Assembly: GCA_036897095.1 (NCBI GenBank)
Contig: JAYMSP010001598.1
Location: forward strand, 1 to 30,473
Origin: Plantago elongata
Taxonomy: Eukaryota > Streptophyta > Magnoliopsida > Lamiales > Plantaginaceae
DNA: 30,473 nucleotides
Reading direction: 5' to 3'
Made by a program: the position numbers and the translations under genes. The notes under the pieces were generated by a model, which was not told where the DNA came from, ran no database searches, and saw only the letters and a list, made by a program, of their open reading frames with translations. This document shows positions 20,610 through 30,396 of the stretch, piece after piece. Position 1 is the stretch's first letter. Each line of letters begins with the position of its first letter.

Positions 20610-20770
20610 TATTAAAAACTCCATAAATGAATAACTGCTTGTAGTAATAAAAAAATCATGATCCCAACTCGGTACAAGTTATAAATAAGAATAAACTCTA
20701 TATTGTAATATTCCATGATGTTTTTCGGATCTCGTCTTAAGTAATTATACACGTATATAGTAATAAAAAA
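20610..20770. repeat. Second, diverged copy of the 155-bp MITE family
   Basis: Shares ordered words with 13776-13930: ttaaaaactccataaatga, gatcccaactcggtacaag, gaataaactctatattgtaata and a terminal tatatagtaataaaaaac. The termini are eroded. Confidence 0.5.
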
Positions 20771-21045
20771 CATAATATACGATAAAAGTTAATTATAAAT
20801 ATAAGATTTTTTACTGAATGAATTTTATGATTTGAAATACCTATTTAAAATTATCTATGATACTGACTTAAAGTATATTTTTAACTTATTTACATTAGTA
20901 AATGATATAGATGTAAACTTTGTTGTTGCAATTAAAGACAGTCCGACTTATCAAGTATGTTCAAAGTTCTGTTACATGAAATTTCGCTACTTCTATCCTG
21001 ATTGTTGTTTAATAGAGTATGTTATATAATTTTTTCAGAGATATA

Positions 21046-21278
21046 CTTCCTTTGTTCTAATAATAACTTACTAGCTCTTTACTTACTCTCCATTATTAAT
21101 AAATATAATATTTTATTAGGTTTATGTTAGGTTTTATAGTATGTTGTTTAAGTTGTAAATGGATGATAAAAAATAAAAGAGAAGTTGAATGAAATGATGG
21201 TTAAGTGGGAAATAAATATAATAAAGAATTAATTAGTGAAAAGGTAAAATAAGTAAATTTTTAATAGAACGGAGCGAG
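21046..21278. repeat. Stowaway-like MITE, 233 bp
   Basis: Left end cttcctttgttct and right end agaacggagcgag form inverted repeats (9 of 13 matching), each flanked by TA (21044-21045 and 21279-21280), the Stowaway/Tc1-Mariner target duplication. The interior is AT-rich and non-coding. Confidence 0.75.
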
Positions 21279-21442
21279 TAACATTTAAAAAAATATATGT
21301 GAATTTTATTAAAAAATACTTTTACCATGAAATACTAGTTAGGAATAAATTTTTTATAAATATTTTTCTGATTCGATAATTTATATATACTTTTTATGTA
21401 TTTGTTCGTTTTGTCCATTTTCTTTTTGATGAAATAAGAAAG

Positions 21443-21730
21443 TCAATGATCACTGGCTCCCAATTTCATCTCTGCCATAGTATCTGCTACTTGATCATTG
21501 TCCTTGGAATCCATTTGAGCTGTGTAAGATTGAATGATTCGGCTGAATGGATTTTGTGGGTCTTCTTCCTCAGGTAGCATCTTCACCACCTGCTGCGTGT
21601 CCGGTTTAATATGGTCAGTCCAGTCGAAGGATTCCAATCATTGACATGCTTAGTAAATCCATCAAATCCTTTATCCATCAAGAGTTCTGCCATGTAAGTC
21701 TACTGGACTTTTTCTAGATTGGCTATCCCT
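21443..21730 (-). pseudogene. Unrecognised, frame-broken coding fragment
   Basis: On the minus strand an in-frame stretch at 21699-21650 reads MAELLMDKGFDGFTKHVNDW. After a frame change it continues from about 21634 as ESFDWTDHIKPDTQQVVKML and runs to a stop at 21443-21445 (ending MKLGASDH). The residues look like the C-terminal part of a soluble, acidic protein and are unlikely by chance, but I do not recognise the family. A stop codon also lies just upstream (21704-21702). Most likely a gene fragment left by duplication or capture. Confidence 0.4.
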
Positions 21731-21749
21731 TCTTGCTCTAACTCTAGGC

Positions 21750-22425
21750 TCACCTGTTTTATCTCAAAATGTGGGTCCAATACACAAACTTTCAAGACTA
21801 ACAAATACACTTGAAAGCAAAGATATTTTTCATCACTCACAAATCAGTTTCTTGAATCAAAATCTACTCTTTCAATTATGATGTAATCAAAGGCTTCCTT
21901 TTTAATGATGTATACTAACATTCCAATTTTCAGGTAATCACTAATCAAAGCTATCCTTTTTAAGGCACTCATCTACCATATTCTTTAATGGGTGACTGAC
22001 TGTATGTATTAACTTATTCGCAAAGTCTTAAAAGATACGTGTATTAGTGGGAAACACGGATTGGTTTTATTAAGTATATGTACAATGTTTTATTGTAGCT
22101 TCTTTCCTAATTCAATTCCAACAACAAATCAAAGTGGCATCTTTTGTGGCTTTCTGTTTAAACCTTTCATCAGCTTTACCCCACATTATGGAGGAACTGA
22201 GGTTTTTATGTCTTGTTTATTGAGCTCTCAGGACTCAGATAAATAGATAATACAGTTGGCTCAGTTTTGCTGATGGAAATCAGTTACGCTGTTGTAGGAA
22301 GTAGTTATTCTGTTTGACCTTTATTCCTTTTCTACACTGTATGTTGTCATCAAATATTCAAATGTGTAAGCAAATAGCAATTATTTTCTGACCTCATCTA
22401 ATGCTCTGCTGTTGTTTACAAATTC
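21750..22425 (+). promoter_or_regulatory. Upstream region of the arabinofuranosidase gene
   Basis: This stretch holds no convincing gene and should contain the promoter and part of the 5' UTR. An acceptor-like sequence with a T-rich tract (ctgttgtttacaaattcag, ending at 22427) precedes the coding exon by about 60 bases, so a 5' UTR intron is plausible. The upstream UTR exon could not be located. Confidence 0.35.
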
Positions 22426-22490
22426 AGAATATGACCTTATTACGGCTTTAAGTGTTTCATTGTCTGACTACTGGAGATAGTGAGCTAGAA

Positions 22491-25400
22491 ATGGGTGTCG
22501 GTTGTGCTGCTTCTCGATTGCTAGTTTTGTTCTTGATTATAGCTTCCACATTGCAATGCCGTTGCACAGCTGAGATCAACGTTACCCAGAACGCATTTCT
22601 ATATGTAAATGCTTCTGAAAGTTCTGCTAGACAGATACCGGAGACGATGTTTGGAATAACATTTGAGGTTAGTTCGTGATGTCTTTAGGTTGTGAATTAT
22701 GTTCAAGCTTATGTCCCATCTTCGTTTATTGTATGATATGATTTCATCCCCTTAATTTGTCTGTCGAATAAAATTGTATTCCATACTACTACTGCAGAAC
22801 CAGATACTGCACAACGATCACTATAAATTGATAATCTCGCACATAGATGAATATTGTCAACATTAGCACATGATTTTTACGAAATAGATCCTGGAGTGGA
22901 AACTTGAAGGAATGTATTGTAAGGGGGTTTCTACATGAAAACATCATGCAACACCTCACTTATGATCTTGTCATGTGTCCTCGAGGGATAGTTATTATCA
23001 TTGCTTGATAAAATTTATGCCATCTCTTGTGCAAAATCATATTGAATCAGCAACATTTGATTATTGTTGCAGGAGCTCAATCATGCGGGAGCTGGAGGAC
23101 TGTGGGCAGAGCTTGTCAGTAACCGAGGTTGGTAATTTTGTTTGTCCTCAACCTCTTCAGTTAATTCGCACTAGAGTGTGCCGAACTTCTGTTTTTTACT
23201 CGTAAAGATGTGTAATGTTTCTCTCTTCAGTTTGTCTTCATGGTGATATATGCCAGTCAATAACGTCATGAAACAAAAATACTACGTCATGCCTGACATC
23301 TAAACTTCAATACTTACGAACTGTATTCCAGGATTCGAAGCTGGAGGCGAGAATACTCCATCAAACATTAGCCCATGGTCCATTATAGGGGATGAATCAA
23401 TGTTGGTTGTGACGACAGACCGTTCATCCTGCTTTGATAGGAATAAGGTTGCACTTCGGATGGAGTTGCTGTGTGATATTCACGGTGACAATATCTGCCC
23501 AGCAGGAGGAGTTGGTGTGTATAATCCTGGATATTGGGGCATGGTAAAATATGATTTTTGCTTATGCTAGAGTCTTTTGCTAGATTTTGATTCTCTTAGA
23601 GAGTAACAGTTCTGCTGTCATATTTGCTTATTATCTAACCAATTATTTTCTTACATTTCATTCAAGGCCTCTTATCGAATGACATATTTATTTATAACCT
23701 GATTCATGTTGCATCAGGCCTCTCTGTATTATATTTTCGTGTACTTCTAGATTTTTCTATGCCCCCACTGATATCCCTCTACTTTTCATGCAGAATGTTG
23801 AACAAGGAAAGACATACAAAGTTGTGTTTTATGTTCGTTCATTACAACCTATCGACATGTCCATATCCTTTATTAGTTCGAATGGACTGCAAACACTAGC
23901 CACAGCTAGTATAGTGTAAGTGGCTGTAAGTGGAGACCTATCTGAAGTTTCTGTTTAGCTGTTACCTTTATATATATTGTCCTCATATATCACATGTATT
24001 CATGCAGAGCATCTGATGTCACAACTTGGACAAAGAAGGAGGTTCTGTTGGAAGCTCAAGGAACAGATCATAATTCAAGATTGCAGTTGACGACTAGAAA
24101 GAAGTGTACTTTATGGCTTGATCAGGTGTCAGCAATGCCCTTAAGCACGCACAAGGTATGTCCCCAATAATTTTCACCAACTTCTCTGACAGTGAGATAA
24201 AGTTGGATAGCATCTTCTCTATCGTTCCTCTTTAATATTGTTATCACAGCTTTATGGATAAATTCTTGGAAAGAATAATATAATAGGTTAGAACGTAAAA
24301 AATAAGGCCTCATATTTAGTTCCTTGGGAGTTATTATGGTGATGCGAAAATCGCATGACGAGGCATGGAGTCATTGAGCATGTTGACCTTGTCAGGTGTA
24401 CGGGTCTATAAATGCAGACATGAATTGAACAAATGCATTCCAGAAAAAAGATGGTATTTAAACTTGGGTCACTTAGACTATGTGTCTTTACATGAAAGTT
24501 TATCTATGTATATACAAAGGCCATTTTTTGGGAAGAGAAACAAATACTTTCATGTTATGGTGTTTTCTTTTCTGTTCATGTAGAAAGGGGTTGTTTATAT
24601 TTATGACTCCTATTTGTAAAGCCTCGTTTCTGACACTGAACTATATTAATCAGTAACCCCACACTAGCTAAAAAGTAACAACATCATTGACAGTCTCTCG
24701 ATAACTCTTGGTGCAGGGACATGGTTTCCGTGATGATCTTTTCAACATGCTTGCAGATTTGAAGCCAGGGTTCATCAGATTTCCAGGTACTTAATTGAAA
24801 ATTTTGTACCTTGAGTTATGAAGTAAAATTTAGCAATTTCTTTAAGCATAAGCTTATACAATGGTGTATAATCCAGAATAACCGTGGCACCTTTTACTAG
24901 GTGGTTCATTTGTTGAAGGAGATCGGTTAATTAATGCATTCCGATGGAAAGAGACAGTTGGACCTTGGGAAGAGAGACCTGGTCATTTTGGAGATGTTTG
25001 GCAATATTGGACGGACGACGGACTTGGTTATTTTGAGTTTCTCCAAGTAATATTTCATATGACCTTTGTTAATTTAAAGTTTAGATGGTCACATATAAAG
25101 ATAATTTCTGAAATCATCTTACTTCACATTTACGAACACTATTGTAATTCAATAGCTTGCAGAGGATTTAGGTGCACTGCCAGTTTGGGTATTCAATAAT
25201 GGTATTGACTTGTTTTACCGACTATTCTATTCCTGTCCTATGTATATGCATATGTATCATGTATGTCTCAGTAAATTGCATTTTTCTTTCTCTCTTTGTG
25301 CAGGAATTAGTCGTAATGATCAAGTTGATACTTCACTCATCGCACCTTTTGTAAAAGTATGTTTCTGCTAGCCTGTTTACATTTGTATTTGTCCAAGTTA

Positions 25401-27527
25401 AATGTTACTGTTAATCAGTTAATACGTTGTTGCTGTATTATCAGTAGATAGACTGAATTTGGTGTTGTTGCTATTTTACCATTTTATCTCTGTTATAAGT
25501 CATAAAACTATAATGATGCATCATGCAAGGCCAATTCTTTTAATGCAGGATATTCTCAGTGCGATTGAGTTTGCTAGAGGAGACCCCAGTTCTACATGGG
25601 GTTCTGTTCGAGTTTCCATGGGACACCCAGGACCTTTTGATTTGCGATATGTTGCCATCGGAAACCAGGATTGTGGAAACAAGAACTATCACGGTATGTC
25701 ATTTCGACTATGTGGCGAGGTACATGGGAAGTTTCATTACTAAATAATTATTTGTGGCTTATTGATAAACCCCAGCACATTCAGGACTTGTAGTCTCATT
25801 AACTCAAGTGCATCTAAAATTTTGGGAAGGAGTACTGTGACAAAAAGGTTGGCAGTCAGAAAAATTGCAGGATGCAAATAGAAGTAATTTCTCTATTTTA
25901 AAAGCGGCAAACATGTTTAATGTTTTTCAGTAATAAATCAGTTTTATTTGGATCCGCCCATCAAAAGTTCAAAAAACAATTACATATGGTATTTTAAATT
26001 TATAATCCTCTCAATGTCCTTATCGACACCAATACTTATTGTAAATTATTACGCATACGACTTGCTTATACTTCTAATAAACCAGGAAATTATCTCAAGT
26101 TTTATGATGCTATAAAGAAAGCTTACCCTGATATCAACATTATCTCAAACTGTGATGGATCTACAAGTCAGTTGGATCATCCCGCTGATCTGTATGACTT
26201 TCATGTAAGATTTTCATTTAAAAATTACAGTGAAATCTAGGGAAAACTGTGCTTGATACCTTTGTTTATGTCCCGTGTATTGCTCCTGCTGTTAGGTCTA
26301 CACAAATGCAAATTCCATGTTCTCAATGGCTCATAACTTTGACTACACATCACGCAGCGGTCCAAAGGTGCCATTTTAAAGTCATAAGTTCACGGTTCTC
26401 TTTCCGTGGATGCTTAATGCTTATCTAGTGGACAATTTTTTACAGGCTTTTGTGAGTGAGTATGCTGTGACTGGAAATGATGCTGGTAGGGGAAGCCTGT
26501 TGAAAGCACTTGCTGAAGCTGGTTTCCTTATTGGGCTAGAAAGAAACAGGTATGTCGGAACTTTTTTCCTTCTTTAGAGTAAGGCAATAGATATCTCTGC
26601 TTGCTAAGATGTCATTACTCACTCTGCTTCTCAATTGTTTCTAACTTTTCCTTTATGTGGAACTGCAATTGTCCAATGGTAGTGATGTTGTTGAGATGGC
26701 TAGTAATGCACCTCTGTTTGTGAACGCCAATGATTGGAGGTACACTCTTTTATCCTTAAACATTCTCACTTTCATGTCTGAGTTTTGTGACATAAAGAAT
26801 TAAAGAGTCTCGACCTTTCAGTTTCAACCCAGATGCTATAGTGTTTGATTCATCAAAGGTGTACGGAACTCCCAGTTACTGGATGCAACAGATTTTCAGA
26901 GAGTCAAACGGTGCCATTCTTCTTGATTCCAAATTACAAGCCAGTTCATCAATCCCTCTATTGACATCAGCTATTTCTTGGAAAGATGCAGTGAATGGGA
27001 AAAGTTATTTGAGGATAAAGGTTGTTATCATTTTAACATTTTGCTTCTCTTTATATGCCTACTGCTATCTGTTTGCAATGAATGGGAAAATTTTTGCCTT
27101 TATTTCATGTTTTTGCAGTAATCTCTGATCGTGTCATTTGTGCAGATTGTGAACTTCGGTAGCAATAAGGTGACTCTTACAATATCACTTGATGGGCTAA
27201 ACAAAAATTATATTGATGCGGCAGGCTCTACAATGACACTTCTGACATCTATTACTAAGATGGATGAAAATTCTTTCAATGCACCAAACAAGGTAAGATA
27301 TAATGTAAACAGACTATATACGAAACTAGAAATGAAGTCAGCATTTCGAATCACACATTTCTTCTTGTTTTATGCAGGTCGCACCAGTTACAAGCCCACT
27401 AAAAAATGCGCGTAACCGCATGAGTGTTAATTTACCTCAATACTCTTTACTTTCAATTGACTTGCTAAGGGTAAAGTCTGGCATTGCCCAGGTTGCAGAA
27501 CATTATAGTGTCCTAGATTCAATGTAA
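22491..27527 (+). CDS. ASD1: GH51 alpha-L-arabinofuranosidase, 17 coding exons, acid/base Glu replaced by Gln
   Basis: Secreted cell-wall hydrolase family that removes arabinofuranosyl residues from arabinan and arabinoxylan. Exons: 22491-22667, 23073-23127, 23332-23543, 23794-23915, 24008-24155, 24717-24786, 24901-25046, 25156-25201, 25304-25356, 25549-25693, 26086-26204, 26296-26367, 26446-26549, 26683-26739, 26822-27020, 27146-27292, 27378-27527. All are GT-AG and stay in frame, giving 673 aa, the usual length. A signal peptide covers about 1-27; sequons are at N30 and N40. A CBM4_9-like region is at about 78-235, then the TIM barrel with RFPGG at 259-263, the nucleophile motif VSEYAV (E460) and the C-terminal domain. 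The key oddity is residue 383: plant members read GNEDCG, here GNQDCG (CAG at 25666-25668). Family assignment is sure; activity is doubtful. Confidence 0.95.
24156..24716 (+). other. Intron 5 of the arabinofuranosidase gene
   Basis: This 561-bp intron carries no coding exon. A perfect small hairpin, atgcga-aaa-tcgcat, lies at 24342-24356. ORFs seen here on either strand have no known domain. Confidence 0.75.
25694..26085 (+). other. Intron 10 of the arabinofuranosidase gene
   Basis: A 392-bp AT-rich intron directly after the exon that encodes the altered acid/base motif. No repeat or exon was recognised in it. Confidence 0.8.
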
Positions 27528-27689
27528 ATTAGTACATTTGAATAAATTAATAAAGAGGAGCTGTTGTTGAAATGATCTGCTAATACCCAGATGGAAAATC
27601 ATATTATTAAGATTCACATGTCACCAATGTTTAAACAAAAAAAAATCTAGCATAGTACTACAAAATATATCAGCAAAATCCTGGACTAT

Positions 27690-28620
27690 GCTGGACGACA
27701 GGAGATAGCAACTTGTCTTGATGTTCTTGATTCAGCAATAAACCGAAGTACTCTTTAGAAACATCAACCCTCCACCCCGGATTTTCTTCAGGAATAACAG
27801 ACAATGGGCTGCCACTGGAATGTCTGCGGCAAGCAGATTTGCAGCAGGTGTAGGAGTAGCCATACCAACACCTCCAACCGGGGTCGCATCAGTCTCCATA
27901 GTAAATGGACTCTCATCCCATCTCGGCCTCTTCCTTCTGGCCAGTCCCTTCAGCCTAGCATCTGATTGTGCTGCTGATGAGGAGTGGGTGTCTCATCCCA
28001 TCTATTGTGCCTAGTAACTATCGGGGGGACATCCCAAGTGCCACTTCCAGGTGGTGAGTCAAGTGAATCCCAGCCCGAACCACCAAATTCATCGTCTGGA
28101 ATATCCCATCTATTCCTCCTCCTTTTAGCCTTCTCAGTGTCAACCTCATCAACTTCCTTGATTTTCTTTGCTATGAGACGCTTCACCTCCGCCTCCTTGC
28201 ACTTTAGTACCTCTTCCCCCATTACATCAGCATATGTCCTTGTGTCGTTAGCAGGGGTGTAAGGGTGTTGTCCAGAAAGGGATCAACCCTTTCTGGAGAT
28301 AACATCCTATTAAACCTCCACCTCCTCCTGTACTCATCCTCCCTATCGATGATTTTACTTGGTTTATTAAATCCAGACCTCCCCATCTCATCCTCCTCCC
28401 CAATGTGATCTTTCAGAAACTGCTTCGGAGCTGTCAAAGTCGATAGCTTCCTAGCTAAATTGTTGTCAGTTATATCAAGATTATCATCGTCGTCAACGGG
28501 AATTGACTGCTCATAACCCTCAAACCTGTCCGCACAATAAATCTCTTTGTCAAAGGTTATGGTTAAAGCAAGATTTTTCATCTTTGTGTCATCTTTCTGG
28601 ATCTCTTTCTGACCATCCAT
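27690..28620 (-). pseudogene. SF3B1: Frameshifted N-terminal fragment of splicing factor SF3B1
   Basis: SF3B1 is the HEAT-repeat scaffold of the U2 snRNP SF3b complex. From an ATG at 28620 the minus strand encodes its N-terminal region: RFEGYEQSIPVDDDD, ARKLSTLTAPKQFLKD and KPSKIIDREDEYRRRW. The frame breaks near 28258 in a C run, then continues with TRTYADVMGEE and RRRNRWD, HNRWDETPTP. It breaks again near 27985 (RPRWDESP, ATPVGGVGMATPTP) and once more near 27815 (PLSVIPEENPGWRVDVSKE, YFGLLLNQ). Large parts between these blocks are deleted, and all HEAT repeats are missing. It lies tail to tail with the arabinofuranosidase. No introns explain the breaks. A functional short SF3B1-like peptide is unlikely but not excluded for the first 121 codons. 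Confidence 0.88.
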
Positions 28621-28930
28621 CTTGGGATTGTTGTAGAATCGAAATCCTTGAAGGAGTAAGCGAAATCACAACATAAATAACGAGGATCCAGGCTAATAAA
28701 GAATATGAAGACTAAGGATCAAGAACTCAACAACTTGATTAACAGAAGGAAACTAACGATTTTCTTTTCTACAGAAATCTTTTTCTGCCCTCGCCTACGA
28801 TAATGAGTGAAATAACCAACAACTCACTGAAAAATTTCGATGGGAAAATCGACGATGCAATCCAAAGCATATACAAACATAATTTTCTTCTCGTCTCGAC
28901 ATAAAAGAAGAACGAGAGGCTTGTTACATA
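28621..28930 (-). other. 5' flank of the SF3B1 fragment
   Basis: Sequence upstream of the fragment's ATG resembles a normal plant leader (minus strand tactccttcaaggatttcg), so the copied unit may have included 5' UTR sequence. No promoter element is certain. Confidence 0.3.
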
Positions 28931-29370
28931 TGTAATATTTTAATATATCGCACTTTAATTCACAAAATAAAATTGTAAAGTAATAGTTATTTTAAAAAAT
29001 AATTATACTGTATTAATTGCATATATAATTTTTATTAAATGAATTAAAACTTTATTTTAAAAAAATTCTAAAAATACTTTTCATCGCAACATGACAAATT
29101 TATGAACATTAATCTTAAATATTATTATTATTAATTAAATAAATTATTTATATTTTAAAATAAAATCTTATCATTCCAAGGGACCCACCTGCCTCTCTCG
29201 TAATTGAATAACGGATCGAATTTTACGTTGTCTCAAGATAAATCATAAACAGTTTACTTAGTGTGAGTAGTCTTCAATTCAGTAACAACATACACAGTTG
29301 GTTTCTCAGCGCTCTTAATACGTTCACTTTTAGAAATCTTTACACTCCTCACTAGCATTACTCTCATAAT
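28931..29370. other. Intergenic, no gene recognised
   Basis: Very AT-rich sequence with no ORF, RNA gene or repeat boundary seen. Confidence 0.5.
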
Positions 29371-29387
29371 GACTACTCCCTCCTCCT

Positions 29388-29696
29388 CAGGGCCAGGCCC
29401 ACCCCTATGCAGCATGTGCAGCCGCATAGGACCCCAAAACTTTTGGGCCCCGGCCTATTGTATATATTTATTTATATATAGTAAAAGACGATACAAATGG
29501 TAATATAATTATTTGAAGCAAAAAATTTATGAAGATTAATGGTGGTGGAGTGGCAAGGTGTGTTTAGTTTTTTCAGTTAGACCCAGGTTCAAACCTCGCA
29601 ATTCTCATTTTTTTTTATATTTTTACAATTTAAAAAATTTTTTAGGGGCCATTTTAAAAAGTTCACTGGGCCTTAATATTTAACGGCACGGCCTTG
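29388..29696. mobile_element. Nested hAT-like non-autonomous element, 309 bp
   Basis: Ends cagggccaggcc (29388-29399) and ggcacggccttg (29685-29696) are inverted repeats, 9 of 12 matching, of the cagggcc type seen in plant hAT elements. It is flanked by 8-bp near-duplicates, ctcctcct (29380-29387) and ctccttcc (29697-29704), 6 of 8 matching, the size expected for hAT. It carries a GC-rich ccccaaaacttttgggcccc inverted stretch. No transposase. Confidence 0.7.
29540..29620 (+). repeat. tRNA-like pol III promoter (SINE head) inside the nested element
   Basis: An A-box-like tggtggagtgg (29544-29554) is followed 43 bases later by a B box ggttcaaacc (29587-29596), then cgcaattctca and a long T run (pol III terminator). 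The spacing matches tRNA-derived promoters. It may be a SINE captured by or nested in the hAT-like element. Confidence 0.5.
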
Positions 29697-30015
29697 CTCC
29701 TTCCCATCAAACTTCATACATTAGGGTTAACATGTAGTTTTATACGAAGAGTTAAAGTAATAATAAAAAATGAAGAAGGTGGGGAAAAGTGTACTTTTAG
29801 TGGCAAAATGTGTAATTTTTGTGTAAAAATGAGATTGTTTATTATTTGTTAGTTGTGGGGTAACTTCTTTTTTAGTATTGTATGAAGTTTGGTAAGACGG
29901 CTAAAAATAGTAAATGTATGAAGTTTGGTGAGACGGAGGGAGTATAAATCATGAGTAAGTATAGTAAAGGGAAGATTTTCTTAATATATAGGAAAATATG
30001 GTTTTAGCAACAAAG

Positions 30016-30060
30016 AACCGGTTAGAGACACTATAAACCGGTTAAATTTTTTTATATAAA
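30016..30060 (+). promoter_or_regulatory. Promoter-like region: paired aaccggtt palindromes and TATA box
   Basis: The 8-bp palindrome aaccggtt occurs at 30016-30023 and 30036-30043, exactly 20 bp apart (about two helical turns), followed by tatataaa at 30053-30060. Downstream is a CT/CA-rich leader-like stretch with ctctctctct runs. This looks like a plant core promoter on the plus strand; the transcription start would be near 30085-30095. Confidence 0.45.
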
Positions 30061-30094
30061 TACTTCAAATTACAACATACTCTCTTAAACAACC

Positions 30095-30396
30095 CACACA
30101 ACTCAATATCTTTCTCTCTCTCTACAAAAATTCTAGAGAGAGAAACATTCATACCTCTCTCTCATAACTCACTCCACATCCTCGTCGAAACAATCACCGG
30201 ACCACCGCTGGAACCACATCATTCACCGAAAATGATGATGCTCCAACACGACTTCACCAGAAAATCTCCCTTTCTCTTTCTTTCTCTCACGATTTCGCCG
30301 AATTTTCACTGGATTTTCAAATGTAGTTGCTAAAATGTTCAAATCAACAAATTCACCTACCTTTTCTCATTAAAATCTCATTTGGTAATGAACTTT
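30095..30396 (+). other. Leader-like transcript start with short ORF
   Basis: Pyrimidine-rich sequence downstream of the TATA box contains ATG codons at 30231-30239, opening a 33-codon ORF (MMMLQHDFTRKSPFLFLSLT...). I do not recognise it. It could be a first exon or leader of a gene that continues past the window or was disrupted by the LTR-like sequence starting at about 30397, or a non-coding RNA. Confidence 0.3.

Larger units (their letters stand above)
29376..29942. repeat. Stowaway-like MITE interrupted by another element
   Basis: Outer ends ctccctcc and ggagggag are flanked by TA on both sides (29374-29375 and 29943-29944). When the inserted block 29388-29696 and one target copy are set aside, the left arm continues as ccatcaaacttcatacatta. 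This matches the inverted right arm (caccaaacttcatacattta) over about 30 bp with only a few differences. The subterminal word accaaacttcata recurs at about 29882-29894. Confidence 0.8.

Noticed and set aside
22975..23205. 76-codon plus-strand ORF
   Set aside because: Crosses intron 1, exon 2 and intron 2 of the arabinofuranosidase in the wrong frame.
24122..24583. ORFs in both orientations
   Set aside because: They lie in exon 5/intron 5 of the arabinofuranosidase, show no known domain and do not fit the splice pattern.
27820..28262. Plus-strand ORFs of 64 and 92 codons
   Set aside because: Antisense to the SF3B1 fragment, whose minus-strand reading is clearly homologous.
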